This document shows positions 8,479-18,284 of a stretch of DNA of 64,000 nt, piece by piece (position 1 is the stretch's first letter; each line of letters opens with the position of its first letter). The notes beneath the pieces were generated by a model that was not told the origin of the DNA, searched no databases, and saw only the letters and a list, made by a program, of their open reading frames with translations. The DNA lies in contig CAYPRX010000037.1 in NCBI GenBank assembly GCA_964413265.1, positions 62,001 to 126,000 of the forward strand. Direction: 5' to 3'. The position numbers and the translations under genes are program-made. Origin of the DNA: CAVYGN01 sp964413265. GTDB lineage: Bacteria > Spirochaetota > Brevinematia > Brevinematales > JAOACQ01.

Positions 8479-11295
8479 TCAGCCGGTTTCCAGCAGATCT
8501 CTCAAATCTTTCCATGTCATACGGGAGATATATGAATAGCTTGGTGTGACAATGCTGTCGAAGACTTCCTTTTTTTGAAACTGGAGTATTCTGATTTTTT
8601 CTTCAATAGTCCCCAGGGTCAGAAGACGGTAAACATTTACGGTTCTGGTCTGTCCCATGCGGTGCACTCTGTCCACAGCCTGGCTTTCCACAGCGGGGTT
8701 CCACCAGGGATCGAAGATTATCACTGAATCCGCCCCCACTATGTTCAAACCTGTACCTCCAGCCTTAAGAGAAATCAAAAATACCGGAATATCGGCGGCA
8801 TTGAAATGCTCGACAAGATCGAACCTGTTTTTTGTCTGGCCGTCGAGGTATGAATATTCTATTTCCTCTTTTTTCAGTTCCATCCTGATAATTTTAAGCA
8901 TTTCGACAAACTGGCTGAAAACTACTATTCTGTGGCCGCTGTCGATTGATTCATAGACAAGCTCCATAAGAGCCTTGAGCTTTATCGAGATTTCATCTAT
9001 TTCTTCAAGACCGGGAGAAAGAAGTGCAGGGTGGAGGCAGATCTGGCGAAGTCTTGTAAGAGCAGCCAGGATTTCAATAGCTTTACGCTCAGGAGAGTAG
9101 GCATCCCTGAGTCTGCTGTAAATCTTCTTTACATCTGCAAGAGTTTCTAGGTAAAGGGCCTTCTGTTTCTCAGTAAGCTCAAGATAAACTTCTTGTTCAA
9201 TTTTCTCAGGGAGCTCCTTCTGAACAGCGCTTTTAGTGCGACGGAGCATAAATGGTTTAACGAGGGAATTCAGCTCTTTCAAAGCCTGAAATCTCTCCGG
9301 CGGATTAACGCTTGATATGGGGTCTAGGAACCTTTTCTTAAAACGGGATTGGCTGCCCAGAAAACCCGGCATAAGAAAATCGAAAATCGACCAGAATTCG
9401 GAAACTGAATTCTCAATTGGCGTTCCGGTCATGGCAAGCCTGTATTTTGCTATGATATTCTTTATGGAAAGCGTCCTTTTCGCCTTTTTATTCTTTATAT
9501 GCTGTGCCTCATCAAGAACGCAGTAATAAAAAGACTTTGAGCCGTATTCATTACTGTCGGCATGGAGAAGGGGGTAAGAAGTGATTATTACATCGTAATT
9601 ATCCATTACGGCTATCTTTTTCAGTCTGTCCTTTTTATGGCCGTCAATTACCATATATGTGAGCCTGCCGCCCATGAATTTCCGTATCTCGTTGACCCAA
9701 TTATATAAAAGGGCTGATGGACAGATTATTATCGAATTTCCTTCATGGTTTCCCTTTATGGAAAGGAAAAAAGATAGTACTTGAACGGTTTTACCGAGCC
9801 CCATCTCATCGGCAAGAATCCCGCTGAAACCTGTCCTGTTCAGAAAAGCCATCCAGTAAACTCCAGTTTTCTGATATGATCTTAAGACACTATTGGGAGG
9901 ATCAGGAATGATGATCTTTTTCAGCAATTTTTGTTTGCTTGAGGTATAATCTGAAAATTCACGGATTCCTGAAAGCACCTGGTCTATATTCAGTTTCAGC
10001 CCGTTATTGAGAAGGTATGCGATTTCATAGGGGCTTTTTAATAATCCACTGCCGCCTGAATCGTGGTTTAATTCATCCAGCAGGTTTCTCAGATTATCTG
10101 CCTCCTCAGGTTTCGGCGCTATTATGGCGCCGTCTTTTTCAATATAACCCTTCCTGGCTATTAATGAAAGTTCAGATAGAGTTAAAACGATATCTTCAAT
10201 TTTGTATTTAAAATTCACCTCGAGCCAGTCTGTTCCTTTATGGATGTCGGCGCTCCTGGAATCGAACCCCCTGTCAAGGAATTCCATCCTGCCATCAGGA
10301 CCCCATAATTCGGCCTCAGGAAGCACGGCGGGAAGAAATTTTCTGAAAAGGGCTTCACTGTCTGAAGTTGTAATTTCATTGCCGTTAAATTCGTTTAAAA
10401 GCTCATAAAAGGAGTCCCTGAGCGATTCATTTATTTTTCTTATCTTTTCATAGAACGAGCTACCTGCACGTGCAATGATAAGGGTGTTTTTTCCGACCGG
10501 AAAAAGAATATCCTCCTGCAGAAGGATGCTTTTCCTCAGTTCGTTAAAAGGCAGCGGGATTTCAGTTTCTGATGCGCCATTCCCCGCGGCCAAAAAGGCG
10601 CCCAGCTTGAATACTCCCTGTGAATTATGACTGTATCTTAATATAATTTTTTCGTTTTCAGCTTCTATGACCTCAGGCAGGTTGAAACGGCCTTCAATGA
10701 GTGAATTTTTATCTTGATCTAAGAGCTTTTTTTTAAGGCTGTATTCAGCACTCACGCTCCCTGAAACGAAGAGCTCCCTCAATATATCCCTGCTTAACAA
10801 AAAAGGAACAGAGCAGAGCTTTTTTTTGTCGGTAATATAATTCTCAAAAGTGGTCTCGATTAGGAAAAACCCGTTCATATTTTCAAGTATAAGGTTATCA
10901 AAAGTCTTATCGAAACCAATCCCAAGATGCATGTATCCCGATACGTCTTTCAGGGTAAATTTATCATTTCCCAGAGTAAATACACAGCCTGCTTTTATCA
11001 GCTCCCTGAAAAAGAGGGTATCCATTGGAGTATCGATCGTTAATTCAGGACCTTGTCTGTCTGAAACATTATAGGAATAGGTTTTGAAGAGAAGAATAAA
11101 ATCGCGGATATTGCCTGGGACAGAGGTGAAATCGTCAACAATATCGAACCCGAAGAATTCCCCCTCCATATTAATGGCAAGGAGTCTCCCGTATAATTTG
11201 TCATTAGTTTCAACCCTGACGGTAATCCTTGTTATAAGAGAACCCTCTCTATGCAGTCTCGCCGTAATACTAAGTCCTGGCAGCAGGTCCTTCAT
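8479..11295 (-). CDS. SNF2-family DNA-dependent ATPase/helicase-like protein
   Basis: A large Swi2/Snf2 translocase, about 938 residues. The long N-terminal region (to about 465) has no recognised motif. The ATPase core follows: DEMGLGKT (Walker A, about 498-505), DEAQ box, TGTPIENS (motif III region), GGTGLNI (motif V) and VDRVHRMGQ (motif VI). Family members remodel DNA-protein complexes using ATP; the target here is unknown. The ATG at 11295 has GAGGG at nine bases; a TTG six bases upstream is less well placed. It is the last gene of a minus-strand run with the recombinase and two exported proteins. Confidence 0.9.
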   Translation of the reverse strand: MKDLLPGLSITARLHREGSLITRITVRVETNDKLYGRLLAINMEGEFFGFDIVDDFTSVPGNIRDFILLFKTYSYNVSDRQGPELTIDTPMDTLFFRELIKAGCVFTLGNDKFTLKDVSGYMHLGIGFDKTFDNLILENMNGFFLIETTFENYITDKKKLCSVPFLLSRDILRELFVSGSVSAEYSLKKKLLDQDKNSLIEGRFNLPEVIEAENEKIILRYSHNSQGVFKLGAFLAAGNGASETEIPLPFNELRKSILLQEDILFPVGKNTLIIARAGSSFYEKIRKINESLRDSFYELLNEFNGNEITTSDSEALFRKFLPAVLPEAELWGPDGRMEFLDRGFDSRSADIHKGTDWLEVNFKYKIEDIVLTLSELSLIARKGYIEKDGAIIAPKPEEADNLRNLLDELNHDSGGSGLLKSPYEIAYLLNNGLKLNIDQVLSGIREFSDYTSSKQKLLKKIIIPDPPNSVLRSYQKTGVYWMAFLNRTGFSGILADEMGLGKTVQVLSFFLSIKGNHEGNSIIICPSALLYNWVNEIRKFMGGRLTYMVIDGHKKDRLKKIAVMDNYDVIITSYPLLHADSNEYGSKSFYYCVLDEAQHIKNKKAKRTLSIKNIIAKYRLAMTGTPIENSVSEFWSIFDFLMPGFLGSQSRFKKRFLDPISSVNPPERFQALKELNSLVKPFMLRRTKSAVQKELPEKIEQEVYLELTEKQKALYLETLADVKKIYSRLRDAYSPERKAIEILAALTRLRQICLHPALLSPGLEEIDEISIKLKALMELVYESIDSGHRIVVFSQFVEMLKIIRMELKKEEIEYSYLDGQTKNRFDLVEHFNAADIPVFLISLKAGGTGLNIVGADSVIIFDPWWNPAVESQAVDRVHRMGQTRTVNVYRLLTLGTIEEKIRILQFQKKEVFDSIVTPSYSYISRMTWKDLRDLLETG

Positions 11296-11361
11296 TATCA
11301 AATTCCCTCTAAAAAGTGTTGTGATTTTATTATAAATCTCTGAGTCAGCTAATACAATATA

Positions 11362-12252
11362 TTATGCATGCGGGTGAGAATTATCATAGCTCTCTTTCAA
11401 TTTCTGAATAGAAAGGTGTGTGTAAATCTGGGTGGTCGAAAGGCTCTCATGACCAAGCATTTCCTGAATTACTCGGATACCGGCACCATTCTGAAGAAGA
11501 TGAGTGGCGAATGTGTGCCGCAGGGTATGCGGAGATACATGCTTCTGAATCGATAGTTCTCTGATGTATCGGTCTATAATATAGCGTACCATTCTGTCCT
11601 GAAGTCTTTTCCCGTTCTTAGTCAGGAAAAGCGCTCCTGTGTCTCCGGCCGCCGGAGCAAGCTCCCTCCTGCAGGCTAGATATCTTTTCAGCATGGACAA
11701 TGCACGCTCCCCTGTAGGCACGATCCGCTGTTTACTACCCTTTCCGGTTACAATGAGCACTCCTTCTCCGAAATCTATTTCCCCGAGGTTCAAGCCGGTG
11801 AGCTCAGAAACTCGAAGGCCGCTGGCGTAAAGAAGCATTACTACTGTCTTGTTGCGTATCGACAGAATACTGGATTCAGGGATCGAATCGATAAGAGCAG
11901 TTATCTCGGAGCTTTCAAGAACAGTTGGAAGCCTTTTGTCCTTTTTAGGAGATGAAATAAGGGCCGCAGGGTTTTTGCGGACGGCTCCTGTCCTGCTCAT
12001 GTATTTAAAAAGCGACTTGATCGAAGCTATCTTGCGCTCTATCGAAGCCGGTTTGAGCCCGCTTTTGCCCAGACCGGAGATATAAAAATGAAGCAGTTTA
12101 TAGGATATTTCATCTGCCTCGGAAACAGCCTGGCCAGTAAGAAAGGCTGTAAATTCCTCAAGATCATTTTTATAGGATATCACTGTATTGGGTGAACAGC
12201 CCTTTTCATAGCGGAGATAAGTTAGAAAATCATCTATATTCTTTTCAATCAT
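11362..12252 (-). CDS. XerC/XerD-type tyrosine recombinase
   Basis: A 296-residue site-specific recombinase with a SAM-like N-terminal domain (1-90) and catalytic domain (about 110-290). All six active-site residues are visible: Arg147 (SGLRVSEL), Lys171, His242 and Arg245 (HTLRHTF), His268 and the nucleophile Tyr277. Length and motifs fit housekeeping Xer proteins that resolve chromosome dimers together with FtsK (encoded at 57188). XerC and XerD cannot be told apart here. It follows the exported proteins on the minus strand by 22 bases. Confidence 0.9.
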   Translation of the reverse strand: MIEKNIDDFLTYLRYEKGCSPNTVISYKNDLEEFTAFLTGQAVSEADEISYKLLHFYISGLGKSGLKPASIERKIASIKSLFKYMSRTGAVRKNPAALISSPKKDKRLPTVLESSEITALIDSIPESSILSIRNKTVVMLLYASGLRVSELTGLNLGEIDFGEGVLIVTGKGSKQRIVPTGERALSMLKRYLACRRELAPAAGDTGALFLTKNGKRLQDRMVRYIIDRYIRELSIQKHVSPHTLRHTFATHLLQNGAGIRVIQEMLGHESLSTTQIYTHLSIQKLKESYDNSHPHA

Positions 12253-12274
12253 ATTCGTCAGTAACCGCCTTCTT

Positions 12275-13549
12275 TCAGTAATTGAAATCCACTCTGTATA
12301 CGAATCCTATATAAAATCCCAGAGCCGTTATGTCAGAATAATAACTGGAGTTTCCGCTGTTGGTGACAGGAACGCTGCTATAAATGGACCAATAGAAATT
12401 GATCCTTGCCTCGATTCCAAAATCACCGAAAAACTTGATTACCCCCAGCTGTACGGGAGGGATATTATATTGAAAACTGCTCTGATAAGTCCCGCTGCTC
12501 GAGTTTTGATTATTGGCTGTCCAGATTACCTTATAGAATACAGGCAGCAAAACAGCGGATATATCGAGGTCGGCAGAAGGATCCCATGTAAGAAGCACAC
12601 TGACGGGGACGTAAGGAGGACCCATTATCTGAAAATTTGTCCGCTGATAAGAGTCTATGTACAGAGTGCTTATATTCTGCTCCAGTTGAAAGCCAAGTCC
12701 TAGGGCGAATTTATGTTCAAACCATGGTAAGTAATATGAAAATCCGATGAGGTTCATTGTTATATTCATCTGAGAACCAAAGGTATTCGGATTCCAGTTA
12801 TAAACAGGCAACGGAATGCTTGATGAGAAAATGTCGAGGCGCAAGTCCCAGAGCATCAGTGCCAGACCGGCAAGGAGGTCCGATTGCGGATACTGTCCTG
12901 AAAAGGAAATACCGGGTCCACCGCCACCGTTTCCCCCGCTGGATAAATAATTATTTCCCAATTCAGTATATATTCCAATCCTCGAATAAAACATCCTTGT
13001 AATTTTGACATTTTCCTGATTGAACACCATCTCCCTTTTCACCCTGATGTTCTCTTCATTTTCCTCGGTTATAGGAGGGATCACCTTTTTAACACTTTCT
13101 TTAAGATCGCCGGTCATGATGTCAATTGTATCGAAAATGTCAGCGCTGACCGTCCCCGTATAGATCTTTCGGAACGTTAACCGTTTATTAAGCACATCGT
13201 AAATCTCGACGATTACAGCCAGTTTTTCCCCCTGAATAAAATAGTTTCCGAAATAATAATACCCAGTTACGACAAAATCGGCACGGTTTGTGATCCCCAG
13301 CAGTATCGCATCTCTCGCATTTTCTGGGCTTACCATCCCGTTCGTCGCCACCAACACCTGGAAATTTCTGTCTTTTGAAAGCTGTTCAGCTATAGACTTC
13401 TTGATTAAGACTCCTATGGTCATGTTTTTACTGTTTGACAGGTTCCTCCAGTCGGCTATAAGGACATTCCACCTTTCAGCGGAATGTGCCGCGGGTGCCA
13501 TTAACAGAAAGAATATGCATACTGATATGCCTTTCATCCTATAATTCAT
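12275..13549 (-). CDS. Exported protein, TolB-like N-terminus plus probable beta-barrel
   Basis: A 424-residue protein with a signal peptide (cleavage near AHSA). Residues 25-150 resemble the TolB/CsgG-like alpha-beta domain seen in spirochaete envelope proteins (WNVLIADWRN, DFVVTGYYYF). The C-terminal 240 residues are rich in Tyr, Ser, Gly and Asn with alternating hydrophobics, ending in VYRVDFNY, the style of an outer-membrane barrel. It overlaps the end of its upstream neighbour by 11 bases and shares its architecture, suggesting an old duplication or a two-part complex. Function unknown. Confidence 0.75.
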   Translation of the reverse strand: MNYRMKGISVCIFFLLMAPAAHSAERWNVLIADWRNLSNSKNMTIGVLIKKSIAEQLSKDRNFQVLVATNGMVSPENARDAILLGITNRADFVVTGYYYFGNYFIQGEKLAVIVEIYDVLNKRLTFRKIYTGTVSADIFDTIDIMTGDLKESVKKVIPPITEENEENIRVKREMVFNQENVKITRMFYSRIGIYTELGNNYLSSGGNGGGGPGISFSGQYPQSDLLAGLALMLWDLRLDIFSSSIPLPVYNWNPNTFGSQMNITMNLIGFSYYLPWFEHKFALGLGFQLEQNISTLYIDSYQRTNFQIMGPPYVPVSVLLTWDPSADLDISAVLLPVFYKVIWTANNQNSSSGTYQSSFQYNIPPVQLGVIKFFGDFGIEARINFYWSIYSSVPVTNSGNSSYYSDITALGFYIGFVYRVDFNY

Positions 13550-14753
13550 ATGAAATTCCCAGTTCTATTATACTTTGGCTCAATGTGAGACTGGACAGAT
13601 AATATCCGGAACTGCTGTTGAGCAGAGGGGAAGAATTATTAAAACCGTTACCGGAGTTGTAATAATTATTCACATTTAAATAAGTGAAATCAAGATTGAA
13701 CATATAACCCGGGAAAAGCCCCAGGTTTATCCTGAATGAAAGAACAGGGGGGGTATTTCCGTTCAGTGTTAAGTTGTTGTAGACTGGATTATTAAAAACT
13801 AGATTTTCCTGTGCCCAGAATAAACCGCCCGCTCTGAATTCCAGGGAATAATTTGTTGTGATGTTGATTTTAATAACTATGCCGGCCCCTCCGCTGTTGA
13901 GAAATACCTCTGGATAGAGTACCTGATAAGTAGTGGGTATCCCACTACCCCACGAGCTGTAACTGAAGTAACCTCCTGGCTGAATGCATTCACCGTAATA
14001 AATCCCCTCCAGCCCTAAAATAAGAATACTGCCGAATAGCCCGTAACCTAATCCTATCCTGAAATTATCGTTGCCTATGGGTAATCCTGCCGATCCTGCA
14101 GCGAAGAAAGACCATTCATGGTATTCCAGGAGAATTTCCGCGGCAAGAGAATAAGCATAGGCTGCCGGTGCAATACTGCCGCCTGACCAACTGTTACCGT
14201 TGGAATAAGTTGATATGCTGATACCTAAACCATTAAAGCTTATTTCAGGGCCCAGTGTAAGTTTACATAAAGGTTTTAAAGGTTCAAACTCGCTATAATT
14301 CACTACGACTTTTTCCACTTGGATAATTTCCTCTTTGTGCATAGGTTTGTAAGTGCTCTCAAGGCCCTTGATTATCTTGTCCCCAATATCGGGAAGGGAA
14401 TCGACGATTTTATCTGGATCTAAAGGTATAGGAGTAAAATATGGGAGCTCTTTGCCTTCATTATCATGGAGTTCAATAAAAAAACCATTGGTGTTACTGA
14501 GGGTATTAAGGGTAATAATTCCGCTTATGTGCTGGAAGTTTGTCCTGTCAGTAATTCCGGGTTCACCATCGATCACGATAATATTTTTACCGTTTAACGG
14601 TGACGAAAGAGCCGCTTTCGCCAGCATAATATTGAAATTATAAAAAGCTGAATTATTTTCGGGAACAAGGATAACTTTCTGTAAAAACAAGTCAGAGGGA
14701 TAAAGCAGTGATACGGATAAAACTAAAAATATTGCAAAAAACAATTTCCTCAT
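13539..14753 (-). CDS. Exported protein with probable outer-membrane beta-barrel
   Basis: A 404-residue protein with a signal peptide (residues 1-19, ending LLYPS). A globular N-terminal part (to about 160) precedes a long Gly/Tyr/Asn/Ser-rich region of alternating hydrophobicity, ending in LGISYEL, consistent with a beta-barrel. It shares its layout with the next gene downstream, with which it overlaps. I do not recognise a named family. It starts divergently from the Hsp70 gene, with 144 bases between them. Confidence 0.7.
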   Translation of the reverse strand: MRKLFFAIFLVLSVSLLYPSDLFLQKVILVPENNSAFYNFNIMLAKAALSSPLNGKNIIVIDGEPGITDRTNFQHISGIITLNTLSNTNGFFIELHDNEGKELPYFTPIPLDPDKIVDSLPDIGDKIIKGLESTYKPMHKEEIIQVEKVVVNYSEFEPLKPLCKLTLGPEISFNGLGISISTYSNGNSWSGGSIAPAAYAYSLAAEILLEYHEWSFFAAGSAGLPIGNDNFRIGLGYGLFGSILILGLEGIYYGECIQPGGYFSYSSWGSGIPTTYQVLYPEVFLNSGGAGIVIKINITTNYSLEFRAGGLFWAQENLVFNNPVYNNLTLNGNTPPVLSFRINLGLFPGYMFNLDFTYLNVNNYYNSGNGFNNSSPLLNSSSGYYLSSLTLSQSIIELGISYEL

Positions 14754-14897
14754 GATTCATCCCCGGAAATTAGTAAAATAAGTATAGTATTTTAATTTTA
14801 TACGGTCAATAATCAGCCCCTTCTGCTACCATAAATCTCATTGCTAACCATTCAGGAAAATATTCCGAAAATCATATGTAAGAAACGGAGGGAACAT

Positions 14898-16646
14898 ATG
14901 GGAAAAGTCATCGGTATCGATCTTGGAACTACTTATTCGGCAGTTGCATGCCTTAATAATAAGGAACCCATGATTATCCCCGATAGAAATGGCAACAAAA
15001 CAATTCCATCTATAGTTACATTCACACCTGAAACGGTTCTTGTTGGATTTGCAGGGAAGGGAAGGGAACTGTCATCCCCTGAATCAGTTGTGAAGAGGAT
15101 CAAAAGAAAAATGGGTACCGACTATAAATTCAACTTCGGAGGAAAGGATTATACTCCTGAAGAAATCTCTTCTTTCATCCTGAAGCACCTGAAATCCATG
15201 GCGGAAGAATACCTTGGATGTCAGGTCAGGGAAGCCATAATAACAGTACCAGCTTATTTTAATGATAATCAAAGGCAGGCAACAAAGACGGCTGGAAAAC
15301 TTTCAGGCCTCAACATCAAAAGGATAATAAACGAGCCCACGGCAGCATCTCTTTCCTACGGGATAAACCCTGGCGAAGACCTGAATATTATGGTTTACGA
15401 CCTTGGAGGGGGCACTTTTGATGTTTCTGTTCTAAGCGTCTCCGACGGGATATACGAGGTCATCTCGACGGCAGGCGATAATAACCTTGGCGGAGAAGAT
15501 TTTAATTCACGAATCATCGATATTATATGTGAGAATTTTAAAAAGGAAAACGGCATAGAACTCAGGGATGATCCCCTTGCTATGGTAAAAATATATGATG
15601 CTGTCGAAAAATCAAAGATTGAACTTTCCTCAAAAAAGAAATCCAGAATCTCAGTTCCATTTGTTACTGCTGATGAAAAGGGGCCTAAAAACATCGATTT
15701 TGATCTTGTAAGAAGTGATTTCGAGGAACTTATTGGTGATTATATTGACAGGACAATAGAGCTTTGCCGGCAGGCGGTCAGGGATGCCGGCATGTCTATG
15801 GAAAATATAGACAGACTGATTCTGGTAGGCGGTTCTTCCCGGATTCCGCTGGTCAGGAAACGCCTGGCGGGACTTTTGGGGAAAGAGCTTAGCGACTTGC
15901 TGGACCCCGAACAGGTGGTAGCCTGCGGAGCTGCCATACAGGGCGGTATTGTTGAAGGCGATGTTGGAGGAATCGTGCTCATTGATGTTACTCCCCTGTC
16001 GCTTGGTATAGAGGTCGAAGACGGGTTTTTCGTCCCGATTATCGAGAGGAACAGCCCGATTCCCACTGCCGCCAAAAGAACCTTCACTACTGTTGCCGAC
16101 AGTCAGAGGAATGTTGACATCCATGTAATGCAGGGTGAAAGCATGTACAGCAAAAACAATATCTCACTGGGTAAATTCAGGCTTGAGGGAATAAGGTCTG
16201 CCTTGAGGGGTGAACCCAGGATTGAGGTCAATTTTGAACTTGATGTCAACGGTATTCTTCAGGTCAGCGCCCAGGATATTGACACGAAGAATATGCAGCA
16301 GATAACTATTATGAATGAAAACAGGATGTCCGAACAGGAATTTTCAAAACTCCAGGAGGAATATTCGAATAAATTCGAACATGAAATTAAAAAACGTGAA
16401 ATTCTGGACAGTGTTTTGATAATGCAGACAAAAGCAGAGTTTATGATTTCCAGGCTCACACATGCATTGCCCCCTGCTTATGAAAAGTCCCTTATAAAAG
16501 ATGAAATCGATGAAATCCGTAAAAACCTCGAAGAATCAGTCAGGGAACTTGACCGCGGTAAAATTGAAAGGTCAATTCAAAGGCTGGATTTCCTGCTTGA
16601 GGAAAGTGATGCTGGAGCCTTTCGTTGTGGTGATGCCGGTGCATGA
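14898..16646 (+). CDS. DnaK-like Hsp70 chaperone, shortened C-terminus
   Basis: A 582-residue Hsp70. The ATPase domain shows the IDLGTTYSAV phosphate loop, the VYDLGGGTFDVSV segment and the VGGSSRIP segment. The substrate domain includes the DVTPLSLGIE start and VNFELDVNGILQVSAQD. The helical lid is about 50 residues shorter than in typical DnaK, and the end (RCGDAGA) lacks the acidic Gly-rich tail. GGAGGG stands six bases before the ATG at 14898; an in-frame ATG at 14841 is not well placed. No grpE is nearby. The J-protein gene overlaps its stop, so this is probably a specialised second Hsp70. Confidence 0.9.
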   Translation: MGKVIGIDLGTTYSAVACLNNKEPMIIPDRNGNKTIPSIVTFTPETVLVGFAGKGRELSSPESVVKRIKRKMGTDYKFNFGGKDYTPEEISSFILKHLKSMAEEYLGCQVREAIITVPAYFNDNQRQATKTAGKLSGLNIKRIINEPTAASLSYGINPGEDLNIMVYDLGGGTFDVSVLSVSDGIYEVISTAGDNNLGGEDFNSRIIDIICENFKKENGIELRDDPLAMVKIYDAVEKSKIELSSKKKSRISVPFVTADEKGPKNIDFDLVRSDFEELIGDYIDRTIELCRQAVRDAGMSMENIDRLILVGGSSRIPLVRKRLAGLLGKELSDLLDPEQVVACGAAIQGGIVEGDVGGIVLIDVTPLSLGIEVEDGFFVPIIERNSPIPTAAKRTFTTVADSQRNVDIHVMQGESMYSKNNISLGKFRLEGIRSALRGEPRIEVNFELDVNGILQVSAQDIDTKNMQQITIMNENRMSEQEFSKLQEEYSNKFEHEIKKREILDSVLIMQTKAEFMISRLTHALPPAYEKSLIKDEIDEIRKNLEESVRELDRGKIERSIQRLDFLLEESDAGAFRCGDAGA

Positions 16647-17275
16647 AAACTTATTATGATATTCTTGGCGTCCCCCGCAGCGCAAATATCAAAACTATTA
16701 GATCTTCATACAGGAATCTGGTAAAGAAGTACCACCCTGATGTAGTAAAAGATGAAAAGGTAAAGGAAAGATTATTTTTTGAGGATATAACAGCAGCTTA
16801 CAATACTCTAATCCATCCGGATAAAAGAAAAAATTATGATCTGAAACTGGATGGAATGACAGGGGTTGCAGCAGTGCTTGCTTTCCCCTTCCGTGAATTC
16901 AGAAACTGGATTTCATCTTTTACTTTATATAAAATGATTTTCTCAGGTAAACAGGTTTCTAAACCGACACTTGCGGAAGATCCCATTGTCCAGTCGCTCT
17001 CTGTTGATGAACTCCTTCAGAGGATAATATACTCGAAAAACAGGCTCCTGCAGATCCACTCTGTCCGTGCCCTTCTGTCTAAAGAATCCCATTATGCTTT
17101 TCATGATCTATTAAGGCTCCTCTATACCGGCATTAATGAAGAAATCAAGGTTGAGATCATAAAAGGTCTTGATAATCCGCATAAATCCGGCATTGAAAGT
17201 GTTCTCCGTGAGATTTACGGACTTGATAAAAGTGAAGCGGTTAGAAGTGCCATCAAAAGCCGCATCAAAATTTAA
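16643..17275 (+). CDS. J-domain co-chaperone with HEAT-like C-terminus
   Basis: A 210-residue protein. The J domain occupies residues 1-70 with the HPD motif at 31-33, needed to stimulate Hsp70 ATPase. There is no Gly/Phe region and no zinc-finger repeat, so it is a type III (class C) J protein. A middle hydrophobic stretch (about 75-110) leads to paired helices resembling HEAT repeats (about 125-210). It overlaps the Hsp70 gene by four bases, so the two are likely translated together and act as a pair. Confidence 0.85.
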   Translation: MKTYYDILGVPRSANIKTIRSSYRNLVKKYHPDVVKDEKVKERLFFEDITAAYNTLIHPDKRKNYDLKLDGMTGVAAVLAFPFREFRNWISSFTLYKMIFSGKQVSKPTLAEDPIVQSLSVDELLQRIIYSKNRLLQIHSVRALLSKESHYAFHDLLRLLYTGINEEIKVEIIKGLDNPHKSGIESVLREIYGLDKSEAVRSAIKSRIKI

Positions 17276-17347
17276 CCGGAAACTTTGTTATTTCAGCCAA
17301 ATTAAATTAAAATATGCGTCGAATCCGCAGATAACAGGTTCATATTA

Positions 17348-17995
17348 ATGTCTAGTATTATAAAATCAATTATAACATGGTATATGGGAAGCATAAATTA
17401 TCTTTCAATAACATGCCTGATGGCGATCGAAAGCTCATTTTTACCATTACCCTCGGAGGTGGTTATTCCTCCGGCTGCTTTTAAGGCAGCGAGCGGCGAA
17501 CTCAATATAGTTTTTGTCGTTTTATTTTCATGCCTGGGTTCCGTTATAGGCGCGCTGTGTAATTATACATTGTCAAGATATTTAGGAAGAGCAGTTGTCA
17601 ACGGTCTTGCAGAAACAAAGATTGCACACCTGCTGTTGATCAACAGGGCCGGCATCGAGAGGGCGGAGAATTATTTCCTTAAATTCGGCAGGAGCTCGAC
17701 TTTCATAGGCCGACTCATACCGGTCGTACGCCACCTTATATCCATTCCGGCAGGAATATCAAAAATGAAACTATTTGATTTTATCCTGTCGACAGCATTG
17801 GGATCTTTCGTCTGGAGCATAGTACTTTCGACCCTTGGTTATTTTGTTTACAGCCGGAAGGAACTCCTGGAAAAATATTTCAATCTTATCACTTATATAT
17901 TTATTGCAGCTGCATTTCTGTTTATTGTTTATATCTTTTTAAAACCTGTTTTATTTCATAAAGAGGATGAGGATGGACAGCGAAATAATACATGA
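17348..17995 (+). CDS. DedA-family membrane protein
   Basis: A 215-residue inner-membrane protein with five or more hydrophobic segments. It has the DedA hallmarks: ESSFLPLPSEVVIPPAA near the N-terminus and GRLIPVVRHLISIPAGISKM in the second half. DedA proteins are linked to undecaprenyl-phosphate or phospholipid translocation and membrane homeostasis. The 3' end overlaps the GNAT gene by about 23 bases in another frame, so the genes are likely co-transcribed. Confidence 0.9.
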   Translation: MSSIIKSIITWYMGSINYLSITCLMAIESSFLPLPSEVVIPPAAFKAASGELNIVFVVLFSCLGSVIGALCNYTLSRYLGRAVVNGLAETKIAHLLLINRAGIERAENYFLKFGRSSTFIGRLIPVVRHLISIPAGISKMKLFDFILSTALGSFVWSIVLSTLGYFVYSRKELLEKYFNLITYIFIAAAFLFIVYIFLKPVLFHKEDEDGQRNNT

Positions 17996-18281
17996 TCGTG
18001 ATGGATGTGAGTTTTACTGCCTCACTGAGGGTTTTAAAAGTTTTTTAAGCTATCTTGACAATGATCCTGCATTTCTTGATATTTACCATACTTTCGTTCC
18101 TCCTGAACTGCGAAACAGGGGTCTGGCGCAAAAGCTTATGGAGGCTGTTGTTGGATACGCACTGGAGACAGGAAAAAAGATCATAACCACATGTTCATAT
18201 GCTGAAGCATTCTTTGCAAAGCATCAAGAATTGAAAGTACTCTTGTATAATAATCGAAATAACAATGATAAAGAGAGGTGA
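17973..18281 (+). CDS. GNAT-like N-acetyltransferase (YjdJ-type)
   Basis: A 102-residue protein of the small Gcn5-related family. The acetyl-CoA loop is visible as VPPELRNRGLAQKLM (Q/RxxGxA-type), with a conserved YAEAFF segment downstream. Two in-frame ATGs compete (17967 and 17973). GAGG stands six bases before the second, which I chose. It overlaps dedA and ends three bases before the dehydrogenase gene, so it sits in an operon. The substrate is unknown. Confidence 0.8.
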   Translation: MDSEIIHDRDGCEFYCLTEGFKSFLSYLDNDPAFLDIYHTFVPPELRNRGLAQKLMEAVVGYALETGKKIITTCSYAEAFFAKHQELKVLLYNNRNNNDKER

Positions 18282-18284
18282 ATT

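Noticed and set aside
11362..12252. Xer-type recombinase as integrase of the conjugation pair
   Set aside because: It has the full length and motifs of a housekeeping Xer protein and lies 15 kb from the pair, with other genes between.
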